Assembly (NCBI RefSeq): GCF_037975245.1
Contig: NC_092572.1
Span: forward strand, 29,557,989 to 29,621,988
DNA from: Apostichopus japonicus
Lineage: Eukaryota; Echinodermata; Holothuroidea; Aspidochirotida; Stichopodidae
DNA length: 64,000 bases
Reading direction: 5' to 3'
Shown here: positions 36,477 to 48,328 of the stretch, in pieces
How the letters are laid out: the number at the start of each line of letters is the position of its first letter
Numbering within the stretch: position 1 is the first letter of the stretch
Position numbers and translations under genes: made by a program
Notes under the pieces: model-generated
The model's input: the letters and a program-made list of their open reading frames with translations, nothing else
What the model was told of the DNA's origin: nothing
Databases searched by the model: none

Positions 36477-36715
36477 TTTGAAGGTAGTCAGTATAGGCCC
36501 CAAACTATAGCACGTTATAATTGCCTGAAGTTTCAAAAAGTACTTTCCTGGAGGTCTTTACTCTCCAATTGTTCTCAGACATTTTTTAGGAACACACAAG
36601 ATGACTGAATGTCCCAGTGAGGAAAATTTCCTCAAAAACAGTTTAAGAATTGTGACCAGAGGTGACCATATTTGAATATCTAGCATATTTGGGGCTAATA
36701 CAGCATACCTTTAAA
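36477..36715. mobile_element. MITE-like element, copy 2
   Basis: About 240 bp in the same orientation as copy 1 at 11774-12026. It starts TTTGAAGGTAGTCAGTAT and ends ACAGCATACCTTTAAA. Conserved internal phrases include GGTCTTTACT, ATGACTGAATGTCC and GACCATATTTGAA. Confidence 0.75.
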
Positions 36716-36789
36716 GAAAAGGAGCTACTGACACAGGGCTGAAGTTGTCATGACAAAGGTTATTGGGAGAGAGGCTCTGATCAAGATTT

Positions 36790-38060
36790 GGTTTCGATGA
36801 ATATCGTAACCTATGCATTCATGATGGCGTATGTGTGGGTGTGTGTGCGCGTGTGCGTTTGTGACGCTGTTATGTCGTACACTTATAGTATCGTGAACCC
36901 TCATGTATATTTAACATATGCAGATGTATGTAAATACTCTGTTAACTTATCCCTTATATGATTTCCAGGAATTCAACTTATATGTAGTGTGATTGGCTGC
37001 TGCTGTCATGTGACTTAAACGTTAACTTATGATTGGAGGAAAGTATCATGTCTTTTGCCTCGTGTATGACAGTTTTGTAAGCCACTTCAGTCTCACTGTA
37101 TACCTCTACTGTGTAAGGTCTCCGTGTGTGAAGGCACGTAAAAATATACCAGAAATAACACTAATTATATAGGTTTCACCATATTTAATCTGATCAATCC
37201 GGCGAATAAATACTACAAATCATTATATCTCTCTGTTGGACTGGTTGTTCACGTTACTCGTGTCGTCCCTGCCACGCGACCATCGAAATCTGCCTTACCG
37301 TACTGGGACGGACGCGACAGACGCCCAGCTTGTAAACACGATATCTCAAGAAGGGAATGTTGGACCAATTCATATTTAGTGTGTAGACGTACTACATTGA
37401 GTACAGGAAGCCTAATGTTTTAGGTGTAGGTCAAAGGTCATTTTGGGACAACAGGTCAAAATGTGACAACCTTGTAAACATGCTATTGGAAGAAAGGAAA
37501 GATCTCATATTTGGTTTGAAAATGTACCATATTACAGTTAAGGAGCCTATTATTGCTTTTGGTGGAGGTCAAAGGTCATTTGAAGTCAGCAAATGCCAAA
37601 TATTTACTTCACTCCCCTCTTACATGTCTCTCCACACTAAGACATCTGCCTCGTAAGGGAAGCTTGGACAGATCGCATATTTGGTATGTAATTGTACCAC
37701 ATTGAGTACAAGAAGGCTTATTGTTGTGGGCGGAGGTCAATGGTCATTAGAGTTCACCAGGGGTCAGATTGTGAAACCATGTTTTACACAATATTTCAAC
37801 AAGTACTGATGTCATATTTAGTATTTTGATGTATCTATCACATTAAGTACAAGAAGCTTGTTGTTGAGGTCAATGGTCAATGCAGGGCAGCCTGTGTCAT
37901 TGTGAATTTATCTTTTTGTCACATCGCACTGCTTTTCACTGCATTACTAATATCAAGTATGTTGTACACCATCACTATACATTACGTCAGATTCATGCAG
38001 AAAATAGGTGAATGTTACATCATCGAAACCACTATGCACTTTTGCATTCTGGTTAAGAGA
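36790..38060. repeat. Dispersed repeat with AGGTCA motifs, interrupted by a solo LTR
   Basis: It opens with ATGCATTCATGATGGCGTA and a GT-rich stretch, is cut by the solo LTR, and resumes as CAGCTTGTAAACACGATATC. Several ~150-bp degenerate units follow with CATATTTGGT, TACCA..TTGAGTACA and AGGTCAAAGGTCATTT. Related copies lie at 53310-53565 (3' part only) and 61625-62330. The 3' end, ATGTTACATCATCGAAACCACTATGCA, also matches the 53.5-kb copy. Confidence 0.75.
36868..37319. mobile_element. Solo LTR with 5-bp target duplication
   Basis: 452 bp from TGTTATGTCG to GACGCGACA, so it begins TG and ends CA. GACGC is repeated exactly on both sides (36863-36867 and 37320-37324). The flanking repeat reads continuously when this segment is removed. 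It has no open frame and differs from the 1550-bp LTRs of the gypsy element. A lone LTR arises by recombination between the two LTRs of a full element. Confidence 0.85.
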
Positions 38061-38469
38061 CAGGTATAGGGTCCATTTCTTGTTTTGTAGTGAAACTGTT
38101 CAAGTCATTTTCAAGTTGTATCCTTGTGCAAAAGTGCAGATCAGGTCTTGGTATCCCTGTTACATTTCACAGTCGATGTCGAGCAATCAGTGCTTCAGCA
38201 TGCGGCGATGGTTATGTTGAAAATATGTCCTCAAAATTTTGATTTCAGTATTGCATTTCTTATAGAAATTCATTGTATAAATATTTGAGGTATTAATTAA
38301 ACTATATTGCAAAAGTTCACTTAGTACTCAAAATTCAAAAGTAATGGAGGTGCAAATAAAGGAAGCTATCAGTAGCATTAAATATGTTGTTTTATAATTT
38401 ATGTTTTGCTTTTTCAAAATTTGAATGCAGTGCAACTAAAATGGAGAAAAGGGGGCATACCCAATAGTA

Positions 38470-38975
38470 TCATAGTGGTGATTTAACCAGGAATGAGGTG
38501 GAAAATTCTTTAATATTAACCAGGATAATGGTGACATCAACCAGAAAATGTTGTTTAATTTAACCAGAAAGAGGTGGAACATTCTGTGGTATTAACCAGG
38601 ATAGTGTTAGCATCAACCAGGTAAAGTGTGGTAAATTTGACCAGGAAAGAGGTGGAACTTTTATGATATTAACCAGGACAGTATTAGCACCAACCAGGAA
38701 ATGTTGGTTGATTTAACCAGGAAAGAGGTGGAATACGTTTGATATTAACCAGGATAGTAGTCCCATCAACCAGAAAATGTGGGTTATTCAACCAGGAATG
38801 AGGTGAATACCCATTGATATTAACCAGGATAGTGTAAAAATCTCACCAGGAAATTTAACCAGATTTTCTACTAGGAGGAAACTTGGTGAAAACAACCAGG
38901 ATATGGAGGGTGACGTATAAACGCAATTAAAATTTCACCAGTTCCTGGTGAAATTTCACCAGGTTGTTTTTTAGA
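38470..38975. repeat. Tandem repeat with CCAGG-rich units, ~75-85 bp
   Basis: About five units of the form TTAACCAGGATAGT..., ATCAACCAGGAAATGT, TTAACCAGGAAAGAGGTGGAA. The array ends in a perfect hairpin with 11-bp arms, AATTTCACCAG and CTGGTGAAATT, at 38931-38955. It encodes nothing. Confidence 0.85.
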
Positions 38976-39149
38976 GTGTATAGATAGTTGAGAGTGATGA
39001 AGGCTACAACTTTTAATTAGTACTGGTCCGATGTCGGTGTTAAGATTTTTAAGAGGAAGGTAAAATAAAGGGACATTTTACATGCCGTTCTTATATTTTA
39101 ACTAAATTCTTATTGTTCTTACTGTCTTCAATGATTATGCAATTAAGGG

Positions 39150-40015
39150 TAAAAACAATCTTAAATTTGGTCGAAGTAATCGCGATATACTGAGCTGCCC
39201 TGAGGTGGAGCTGGGTTTTAACCCCGAAAAACACCCTAAATGTGCATCAATGCAGCTGAAATAAATACATGATGTATTTAATAGACTCGAAAATAAATAT
39301 GTAGTCCATTTAGGGTCATACATTATCGACATTAATTGTTCAAAAAGGTTAAATTTGTTCAATAGTCACATTTTTTTATGATTCCACACTAAAATGCCGT
39401 ATTGAGCTGCATGCCCTGAGGTGGAGCTGGGGTTTAACCCCGAAAAACACCCTAAATATGCATCAATGAAGCTGAAATAAATACATGGTGTATTTTATAG
39501 ACTCGACAATAAATATGTAGTTCATTTAGGGTCATACATTATCGACATTAATTGTTCAAAAAGCTTAAAGTTGGTCAAATGTCGCATTTTTTTTATGATT
39601 CCACACTAAAATGCCGTATTGAGCTGCATGCCCTGAGGTGGAGCTGGGTTTTCGAAAAACACCCTAAATATGTATCAATGCAGCTGAAATAAATACATGA
39701 TGTATTTTATAAACTCGACAATAAATATGTAGTCCATTTAGGGTCATACATTATCTCAATAATTGTTTAAAAAAAAGCTTAAAGTTGGTCAAATGTCGCA
39801 TTTTTTATGATTCCACACTAAAATGCCGTATTGAGCTGCATGCCCTGAGGTGGAGCTGGGTTTTAACCCCGAAAAACACCCTAAATATGTATCAATGCAG
39901 CTGAAATCAATACATGATGTATTTAATAGACTCGACAATAAATATGTAGTCCATTTATGGTCATACATTATCTCAATAATTGTTAAAAAATGCTTAAAGT
40001 TGGTCAAATGTCATT
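39150..40015. repeat. Satellite array, four copies of ~213-218 bp
   Basis: Units carry TGCCGTATTGAGCTGCATG, CCTGAGGTGGAGCTGGGTTT, AACCCCGAAAAACACCCTAAA and GGTCATACATTATC. Full units begin near 39395, 39613 and 39826, with a first copy from about 39175. The third copy lacks the TTAACCC part. Short open frames on both strands recur with the unit and are not genes. Confidence 0.9.
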
Positions 40016-42164
40016 GCAACCCTTTTTATTTTACAAAACTCAGGTCACAGTGAGACACCGTAGCACAGTTTCAAAACGGGGCGCGGCTTAACACAATGGC
40101 TTCACATAATTTAATATCATTAAATGCACTGAGCTGGAGCTGTGCAAAGCTGTAACCCCTGATGGTCAGTCACGCGATCAGTTTTCGTATGCAGCATTGT
40201 TCAGTTTAATAATCTGCTTCCGTATTGCTACTCTCACAACTCATTTCATTCTTAACACAAACGGACTAATTTCCACATATTCGGGTTACATCAAGATACT
40301 CTTCATCGCTATTTTCAGTTCAGCTATTTTCAGCTAAGTTCAGGTCTCTTTTCAGCTGACGTAGAACTAGAAGGATTCAATCAAGGATCATTGGTTCACA
40401 CAACTACATCATCAAGTGAACTATATTGACTTTCAATGTAAGTGTTACACTTCTGTATGTATTAGTATTACATATATGGTTATAGTCGTATACATGATAT
40501 TGATATACATGATAGTATACTGTAGTGTAGGTACCAGTCCTTACCGTATCAACCGTGGCGTTAGTCCACCAGGAAGTGTACTGTTAGCGCAGGTTTACAA
40601 TTTCCTGATCATTCTATGTAGTGTTCAAATGATTGTGCTAAAACAGAAAATAACGATTAATTTTTCCATAATCGGGCCGATTCCGATGACTTGATAAAGA
40701 GAAAATATCCCGTTTATACAAAATCGGCAATAAAGTATGTGATACTGATACCAGTGATAGTGATAGAGACAATTATTGTTGTGCTTTTCCTCTCTGTCCC
40801 CTTTCTTTCATTGCACTTAATGTAAAAAGGGGCTCTTATGTATCCTTTTTGTATGTACCAAATCACGTCTGGGGTTTCGCGGAAAGAAATAACAAGATTT
40901 TTTTACAAATTTCCAAAATACGAAAAAAATGGCATCCTACCGAGTAACCACTTTGACGTGTATGCCACCTGTCATATGCGCTCAAATGCGCTAAGAATAG
41001 TTGCTCAAAATATCCATCTCAAAAAGTGTCTCAGACAAACCATCCATCTTCTATCTCTACCAAAGTGTAAATATTAAGTACATATTTCTTACATTCCCAC
41101 ACTATTTTGTACTTATTTTCAGTATTATTCCGTTTATGAACAAATATAAATGTTACGACCTTAGTTAAACATCCTTATTCGTTACATATTTAACTCCATT
41201 CAAGTTCAATTAGAAAATGTAAGCTTAGGCCAATCAAACTGAACAGCAAAGTGTACCATCGTAACTTCTTTAATATTACTGTAGAATGTTACCCGATTGA
41301 TGTAAAGAACCCATAACAACAAAAAACTACTCCAATATTGTTTTTTCACATGAAAACTTTGCATTTACTTTTGCAAAATTGATTTGAGCAAAATTGTAGA
41401 CCGTATTCCGAGATCCGTTTACAATGTAACAACGTAGTGTTAGGCCTAATGCGACGGCTATGGATTCGAGGCACATCGGCGTTTCTGCCGAAATTAAATT
41501 AATTCTGAGGGATTGCGGCAAACATGGAAAGTTTGAAAAAATGGCGATGTCGCACGCACTAGCGTATTTTTCTCCGTTTTGCGTAGCTGTGCCGCCCAGC
41601 GTCCCGCTGGGGAATTAATTTTTTTTTACAATCATTATTTGTCGAACTTACCATTAAATGTGATATTTTTGGTTTTAAAATCATAAGAACACATTTACCC
41701 AACTTCAAATAAAAGTATCTTTGCAAACTGCCTCGAAATCGTTGGCAAATTCATAAATGCAAATTTAACCCTTACTGTGAACAACAATGTTAAGTTGTAT
41801 GTACTTGCATACAGCGATATGAGTTTTGGTTACAACTTCCGGGTTGCCATTTTCTTTTCGTTCGATCGGCGGCAGTCAAAGACTTAATCCCACCCCCAAC
41901 ATACATACGTCATTTGACAGAGAATAGAATTGTCTTTCAAAAGTGGGATCGTCTAAGATAGGGTCCTATGTATTATACATTTTTTTAAGATTTTAAACTT
42001 TCATTTGTTGTTTACAGGTAGGTAATAATAAGAATTTTACTACATGTATATGACATTTTATAGCTGTTATTTGCTTTATATGATTTTTTCATTTTTGAAT
42101 AATTTTCTTTCTTAAAACAACACTGAGCTGCCGGCCCCTACATTTAGTAAAAATGTCAGTTTTT
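40016..42164. other. Intergenic, no feature seen
   Basis: No gene is supported. A short perfect stem (CCAGCG, loop TCC, CGCTGG) occurs at about 41597-41611. Confidence 0.4.
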
Positions 42165-45100
42165 GGTTCCTTGCTTTAGCAAAAGGAACCTATGCAGTCA
42201 GGTTGGCGTGTGTATGTATGTATGTGTGTATGTGTGTGTGTGTGTGTGTGTCTGTGACACTTGCTTGGGTACGCTCTATCTCAATAAGGGAATGTTGGAT
42301 TGAGGCCAAACTTGGACTATAGATCCGCCATATGGAGAAGGTGTGCCCTATCGTTTTTGGTGCCCACAAAGGTCACCAAAGGTCAGTTATGGTCCAAAAA
42401 CCGAAAATATTAAAACTGCAATAACTCCCAGTGCCAATGTGCGACAAGATTGATATTTTGGGACAAGTTGTGAACTGGTTAGGGGAGCATTTTCAAACAT
42501 AACGGTCATGTGATCCGAGGTCACCAAAGGTCAATTAATGATAAAAAACTAGTACTTTTGCAATAACTTGAGAACAAAATGTCTGTTAGGGTTGGGAGTT
42601 GCCTCAATGTAATCCAATTGTCGACCCGCATCTGGGTGACCCTTGACCTCAATTTGACCTCTGGTGACCTTTTCGTGTTTTGGGGATTTTTACAGTTTCG
42701 ATGCTATTTTCAGATGTCAAAGGTACCTTCTGATCATAAATGTCAATAGGTTGACCCCGTGTGACCTTTATGTGCGAAGTTATATGGGGTCATAGTTTTT
42801 CGGTCGGAGTTAGGATGGTTGTACAGACTTTTCGTTTTGTGTTTTGGAATCAGGAGATTAAACTACATCTGAAACCAAGGTCAAAAGGTCAAAGGTCACA
42901 TTAGAAAAAATGTGCTTATTTTGGGAGGAAACGAGCAAAAAAGAAAATGTTTGGTTTTGATGCTAGATTTGGATATCAAAGGTACCTTCCGATCAAAAAT
43001 GTCAATTGGTTGACACCCGTGTGACCTTCGTGTGCGAAGTTATACGAGGTCAAAGTTAATTTTCACACATTTAATGCAACAACTCCCAGTTCCAAGGTGT
43101 GACATGGTTGATATTTTTGGACAAGTTGCAAATGGTATAGGGGAATATTTTCAAACTTAACGGTCATGTGATCCGAGGTCACCAAAGGTCAATTAATGTC
43201 AAAAAACTAGTATTTTGGGGGTAGAAAATGGGCAAAGAAAAAAATGTTTGAATTTTTATAGTTTGATGCTCTAATTTAGGTCTCATCAATCAAAAATGTC
43301 AATAAGTTGACACAAGGTGACCTTTGTATGTTAAGTTATATGAGGTCAAAGTTAATTTTCAGACATTTAGTGTAATAACTCCCAGTGCCAAGGTGTCACA
43401 CAGTTGATATTTTGAGACAAGTTGCAAATGGTATAGGGGAATATTTTCAAACCTAACGGTCATGTGATCCGAGGTCACCAAAGGTCAATTAATGATAAAA
43501 AAGTAGTATTTTTTGCGATAACTTGAGAACAAATTGTCCGTTAGGGTTGGGAGTTGCTTCAATGTAATCCAATTGTCAACCCGCATCTGGGTGACCCTTG
43601 ACCTCAATTTGACCTCTGGTGACCTTTTCGTGTTTTGGGGATTTTTACAGTTTCGATGCTATTTTCAGATGTCAAAGGTACCTTCTGATCATAAATGTCA
43701 ATAGGTTGACCCCGTGTGACCTTTATGTGCGAAGTTATATGGGGTCATAGTTTTTCGGTCGGAGTTAGGATGGTTGTACAGACTTTTCGTTTTGTGTTTT
43801 GGAATCAGGAGATTAAACTACATCTGAAACCAAGGTCAAAAGGTCAAAGGTCACATTAGAAAAAATGTGCTTATTTTGGGAGGAAACGAGCAAAAAAGAA
43901 AATGTTTGGTTTTGATGCTAGATTTGGATATCAAAGGTACCTTCCGATCAAAAATGTCAATTGGTTGACACCCGTGTGACCTTCGTGTGCGAAGTTATAC
44001 GAGGTCAAAGTTAATTTTCACACATTTAATGCAACAACTCCCAGTTCCAAGGTGTGACATGGTTGATATTTTTGGACAAGTTGCAAATGGTATAGGGGAA
44101 TATTTTCAAACTTAACGGTCATGTGATCCGAGGTCACCAAAGGTCAATTAATGTCAAAAAACTAGTATTTTGGGGGTAGAAAATGGGCAAAGAAAAAAAT
44201 GTTTGAATTTTTATAGTTTGATGCTCTAATTTAGGTCTCATCAATCAAAAATGTCAATAAGTTGACCCAAGGTGACCTTTGTATGTTAAGTTATATGAGG
44301 TCAAAGTTAATTTTCAGACATTTAGTGTAATAACTCCCAGTGCCAAGGTGTCACACAGTTGATATTTTGAGACAAGTTGCAAATGGTATAGGGGAATATT
44401 TTCAAACCTAACGGTCATGTGATCCGAGGTCACCAAAGGTCAATTAATGATAAAAAAGTAGTATTTTTTGCGATAACTTGAGAACAAATTGTCCGTTAGG
44501 GTTGGGAGTTGCTTCAATGTAATCCAATTGTCAACCCGCATCTGGGTGACCCTTGACCTCAATTTGACCTCTGGTGACCTTTTTAGTGTTTTGTGGATTT
44601 TTACAGTTTTGATGCTATTTTCAGATGTTAAAGGTAACTTCTGATCATAAATGTCAATTGGTTGACCCCCGTGTGACCTTCGTGTGCGAAGTTATATGAG
44701 GTCAAAGTTAATTTTCAGACATTTAATGCAATAACTCCCAGTGCCAAGGTGTGACAAGGTTGATATTTTTGGAGTAGTTGCAAATGGTATAGGGGAATAT
44801 TTTCAAACTTAACGGTCATGTGATACAAGGTCACCAAAGGTCAATTAATGATAAAAAACTAGTATTTTTGCAATAACTTGAGAACAAATTGTCCGTTAGA
44901 GTTGGGAGTTGCTTCAATGAAATCCAATTGTCGACCCGCATCTGGGTGACCCTTGACCTCAGTTTGACCTCTGGTGACCTTTTCGTGTTTTGTGGATTTT
45001 TTACAGTTTCGATGCTATTTTCAGATGTTAAAGGTACCTTCTGATCATAAATGTCAATTGGTTGACCCCTGTGTGACCTTCGTGTGCGAAGTTATATGAG

Positions 45101-46171
45101 GTCAAAGTTAATTTTTAGACATTTAATGCAATAACTCCCAGTTCCAAGGTGTGACAAGGTTGATATTTTTGGAGTAGTTGCAAATGGTATAGGGGAATAT
45201 TTTCAAACTGAACGGTCATGTGATACAAGGTCACCAAAGGTCAATTAATGATAAAAAACTAGTATTTTTGCGACAACTTGAGAACAAATTGTCCGTTAGG
45301 GTTGGGAGTTGCTTCAATGTAATCCAATTGTCGACCCGCATCTGGGTGACCCTTGACCTCAATTTGACCTCTGGTGACCTTTTCGTGTTTTGTGGATTTT
45401 TACAGTTTCGATGCTATTTTCAGATGTTAAAGGTACCTTCTGATCATAAATGTCAATGGGTTGACCCCCATTTGACCTTCGTGTGCGAAGTTATTTGAGG
45501 TCAAAGTTAATTTTCAGACATTTAATGCAATAACTCCCAGTGCCAAGGTGTGACAAGGTTGATTTTTTTGGACAAGTTGCAAATGGTATAGGGGAATATT
45601 TTCAAACTTAACGGTCATGTGATCCAAGGTCATCAAAGGTCAGCTAATGTTAAAAAAGTAGTATTATGGGGGGAGAAAATGGGCAAAGAAAAAATGTTTG
45701 AATTTTTACAGTCATGCTCTATTTAGGTCTCACCGATCAAAAATGTCAATTGGTTGACCTCCGGGTGACCTTTGTGTGTGAAGTTACATACAAGTTCAAA
45801 AGTTAATTTTTTGACATTTAATGCAATTAAATCTCAATGCCAAGGTGTGACATGGTTGATATTTTGGGACAAGTTGTGAATGGGGTGGTGGAACATTTTG
45901 AAACTTAAAGGTCATGTCATCTGAGGTCACCATTGTTATCATATCTGTTGACACGCTTGTAGGTCTCTTATATTTCTTACATTTTCGACGCCATATATAG
46001 ATCTCAAAAGTGCCTTTTGATAAAAACGCCGATCACATTTTGTGATCACAAAAGTGTTGGCTATAGTGTTGGTTACTTTATGGGAACATGTAGGACAATT
46101 ACTAGGACTATTTCAGCCCAATCTTGCTTGATAATATGATGTGTATTGTCATATACCCCAAGCAAGGAACC
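42165..46171. repeat. 4-kb tandem-repeat element rich in AGGTCA direct repeats
   Basis: It is bounded by 12-bp inverted ends: GGTTCCTTGCTT at 42165, and AAGCAAGGAACC ending at 46171. A GT microsatellite lies near the left end (about 42205-42250). The body has two 955-bp copies (about 42545-43499 and 43500-44454) that are almost identical, then three 400-bp units starting near 44495, 44895 and 45295. Units share TGACCCTTGACCTCAATTTG, GGTCATGTGATCCGAGGTCA and AATAACTCCCAGTGCCAAGG. AGGTCA half-sites are frequent and regularly spaced. There is no coding function: the single 92-residue frame at 45220-45498 is repeat-derived. The inverted ends may mean that it moved as a unit, but no target duplication was established. 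Confidence 0.85.
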
Positions 46172-48328
46172 ACAGTGCCCTTGGGCTCTTGTTGATGATT
46201 AAGCCCCGCCTCTAAGTCTGGTTTGTAGCAGATTGGCTATGACTCATGGCTGCTACATGTTAGATATACGAAAATGGCTACCCTCGCGACCAGCCGGAAA
46301 TTTCCTGCAATTTTCTGTACTGTTGTTAGGTACGGGGTGTGTAGTGTATTGCACGCTAATTACGTATACACATTGTTGTACTGCTAAAGTGCATTTAAAA
46401 ACTATATATATTAGGCCTTCATTTAGTAATAGCCACATTAGCATTGTACTGGTGTTCAGGCAGCTTTTCCGAGCAAGGGCCAGGGTAAGTTTGTTTGAAT
46501 GCCTAACTGTGTGTTTTCATTAAGTTTAGTTTCCAACTTAACTTTCCAACATATATTAACTGTGACTCCATAATTTTAATGGAATAATACAACAACTATC
46601 CATTTGGAATAGAGTGTCTATTGTGCATTTCTAGAATGAAGCATCATTATGAATTAACAGCTTGTTTGATATATTTCCATAACCCTCCCCCCACCCCCCA
46701 AAAAAAGGAATTAAAAACAAAAATAATCATCTATCACATTTTATTTTCACTGGGGTACGTATAAAAGAGGAGCCGGCCATAGCATCACAACTTTTATAAG
46801 ACTATAAAAATTGTATAAGGTTATATGTTTTATTTATAAGGATATACAGTAAGATGTATGGTTATAAGAAGTATGTTTAGCTTTCATTTGAACCTGTGAT
46901 GTTTGCCATCAAATATATATACAAAGAATTAAAAGAAATACTAAACTGGAGATGAACTGGGATGGCTGGCTATTAGAGGAGGAGGAGGCCACCCATCACT
47001 TGCAAATAAAAACTTCTTGCACATTATTTTTTCCAAGTCATAAATCCATGAAATCTTCATGTCAGAAAAATTGAGATGGAGAAACGTGGGTTGTTTTGAT
47101 ACTTGGAAGCGGACACAGTTTTGATGGTAGTCACAGCAATTTCAAGAGGAAGGTTCTATCGATAGTTGTAGTTTGTTGCTTGCTCCATTGTCAAAACAGT
47201 GAATGAAGGCAGATTTATTATTAGAGCAATGTGTGACGTTAGTTTGTTAACATAGCTCATAGTCAGTTGGGCAATTAATTCTACAGCAGTGTCACAGTCA
47301 CAAGCTTTATGTAGAGTTGTGAGTACATCTAGGCTATTGTGCATCATAGATAGTGCTGTCCTTATCACTGGAATGCACCCAGTGGTCCTGGAATACCTAG
47401 TTTAAATGAGAAAGAATTGCCGTTTAAATCACGCCATCCACAACTACAGAGTAATTGAAGAATCATGTTCACAGGACTATTTTGGAAATCATGTTTTATA
47501 TAGCTGTAAAATGTAATTGATGTTCATTTACATGAATAAATTTCATAAATTTTCTACTTATTTATTGTATCATTTTCATCAGTGAATAATGAGGGATTGA
47601 TACATTATGGAGAAATACAAACAATATACTTTGCCAGATGCGTTCATTAAAGTTTTTGATGATATAAGATTTCCAGCAATGGGAATATTCTTTAATAAGT
47701 GGAGTCATGGATTGATATACGTAGATCAGATTTAAACAAATAATTATATTATTATTGCAGCTTATATAGGGTATAACTCCATGATAAAAAGCATTCACTC
47801 TTAGTGAGTTGGCAACCTCTCTGACGCTCTTGCAATGTAGACCTATCTGTCAACTCGTAAAATACCTAGTTCATTATTGGAAATCTTAATGAGAGAACTA
47901 ACATGTTTGCAACTTTGCATCAATATTTCTTACTGTTACACTATTTTGGTTTATGTACATCATACTAGTCATTTATAATACCATTTGAATCTGTATTTGA
48001 GGTACATTTAAAAAAATCATATTTCTACTAAATATAATCTAATTTGATTGCACTTAGTTCAACACATTAATTCTTCCAAAGGTTCAATCACTTCTGGGAT
48101 GTTGTTGTTTATTCGTCAACATCGTTGAAACCTTGTATTCAAATTATGCATTCCGATGTAGCCTTTTGAACTTTTCTAAATAGATCAACAAACGCTGTGC
48201 TTATGTTAGATATGTATGTAGTTTTAAAGTCATTATATGTTATATTTGCAATGCTGCTTATAAATACGAAAGACAGGAAATGTTTGCATTTATTAATTAA
48301 GTAAGTACTATTATTTCAATTATTTCAG
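46172..48328. other. Intergenic, no feature seen
   Basis: AT-rich with no supported gene. Its right part may hold the promoter of the gene whose first exon is at 48329, but I see no clear core promoter motif. Confidence 0.35.

Noticed and set aside
46233..46523. 96-residue plus-strand frame
   Set aside because: No domain and no splice or promoter context. Composition is not distinct from the flanks.
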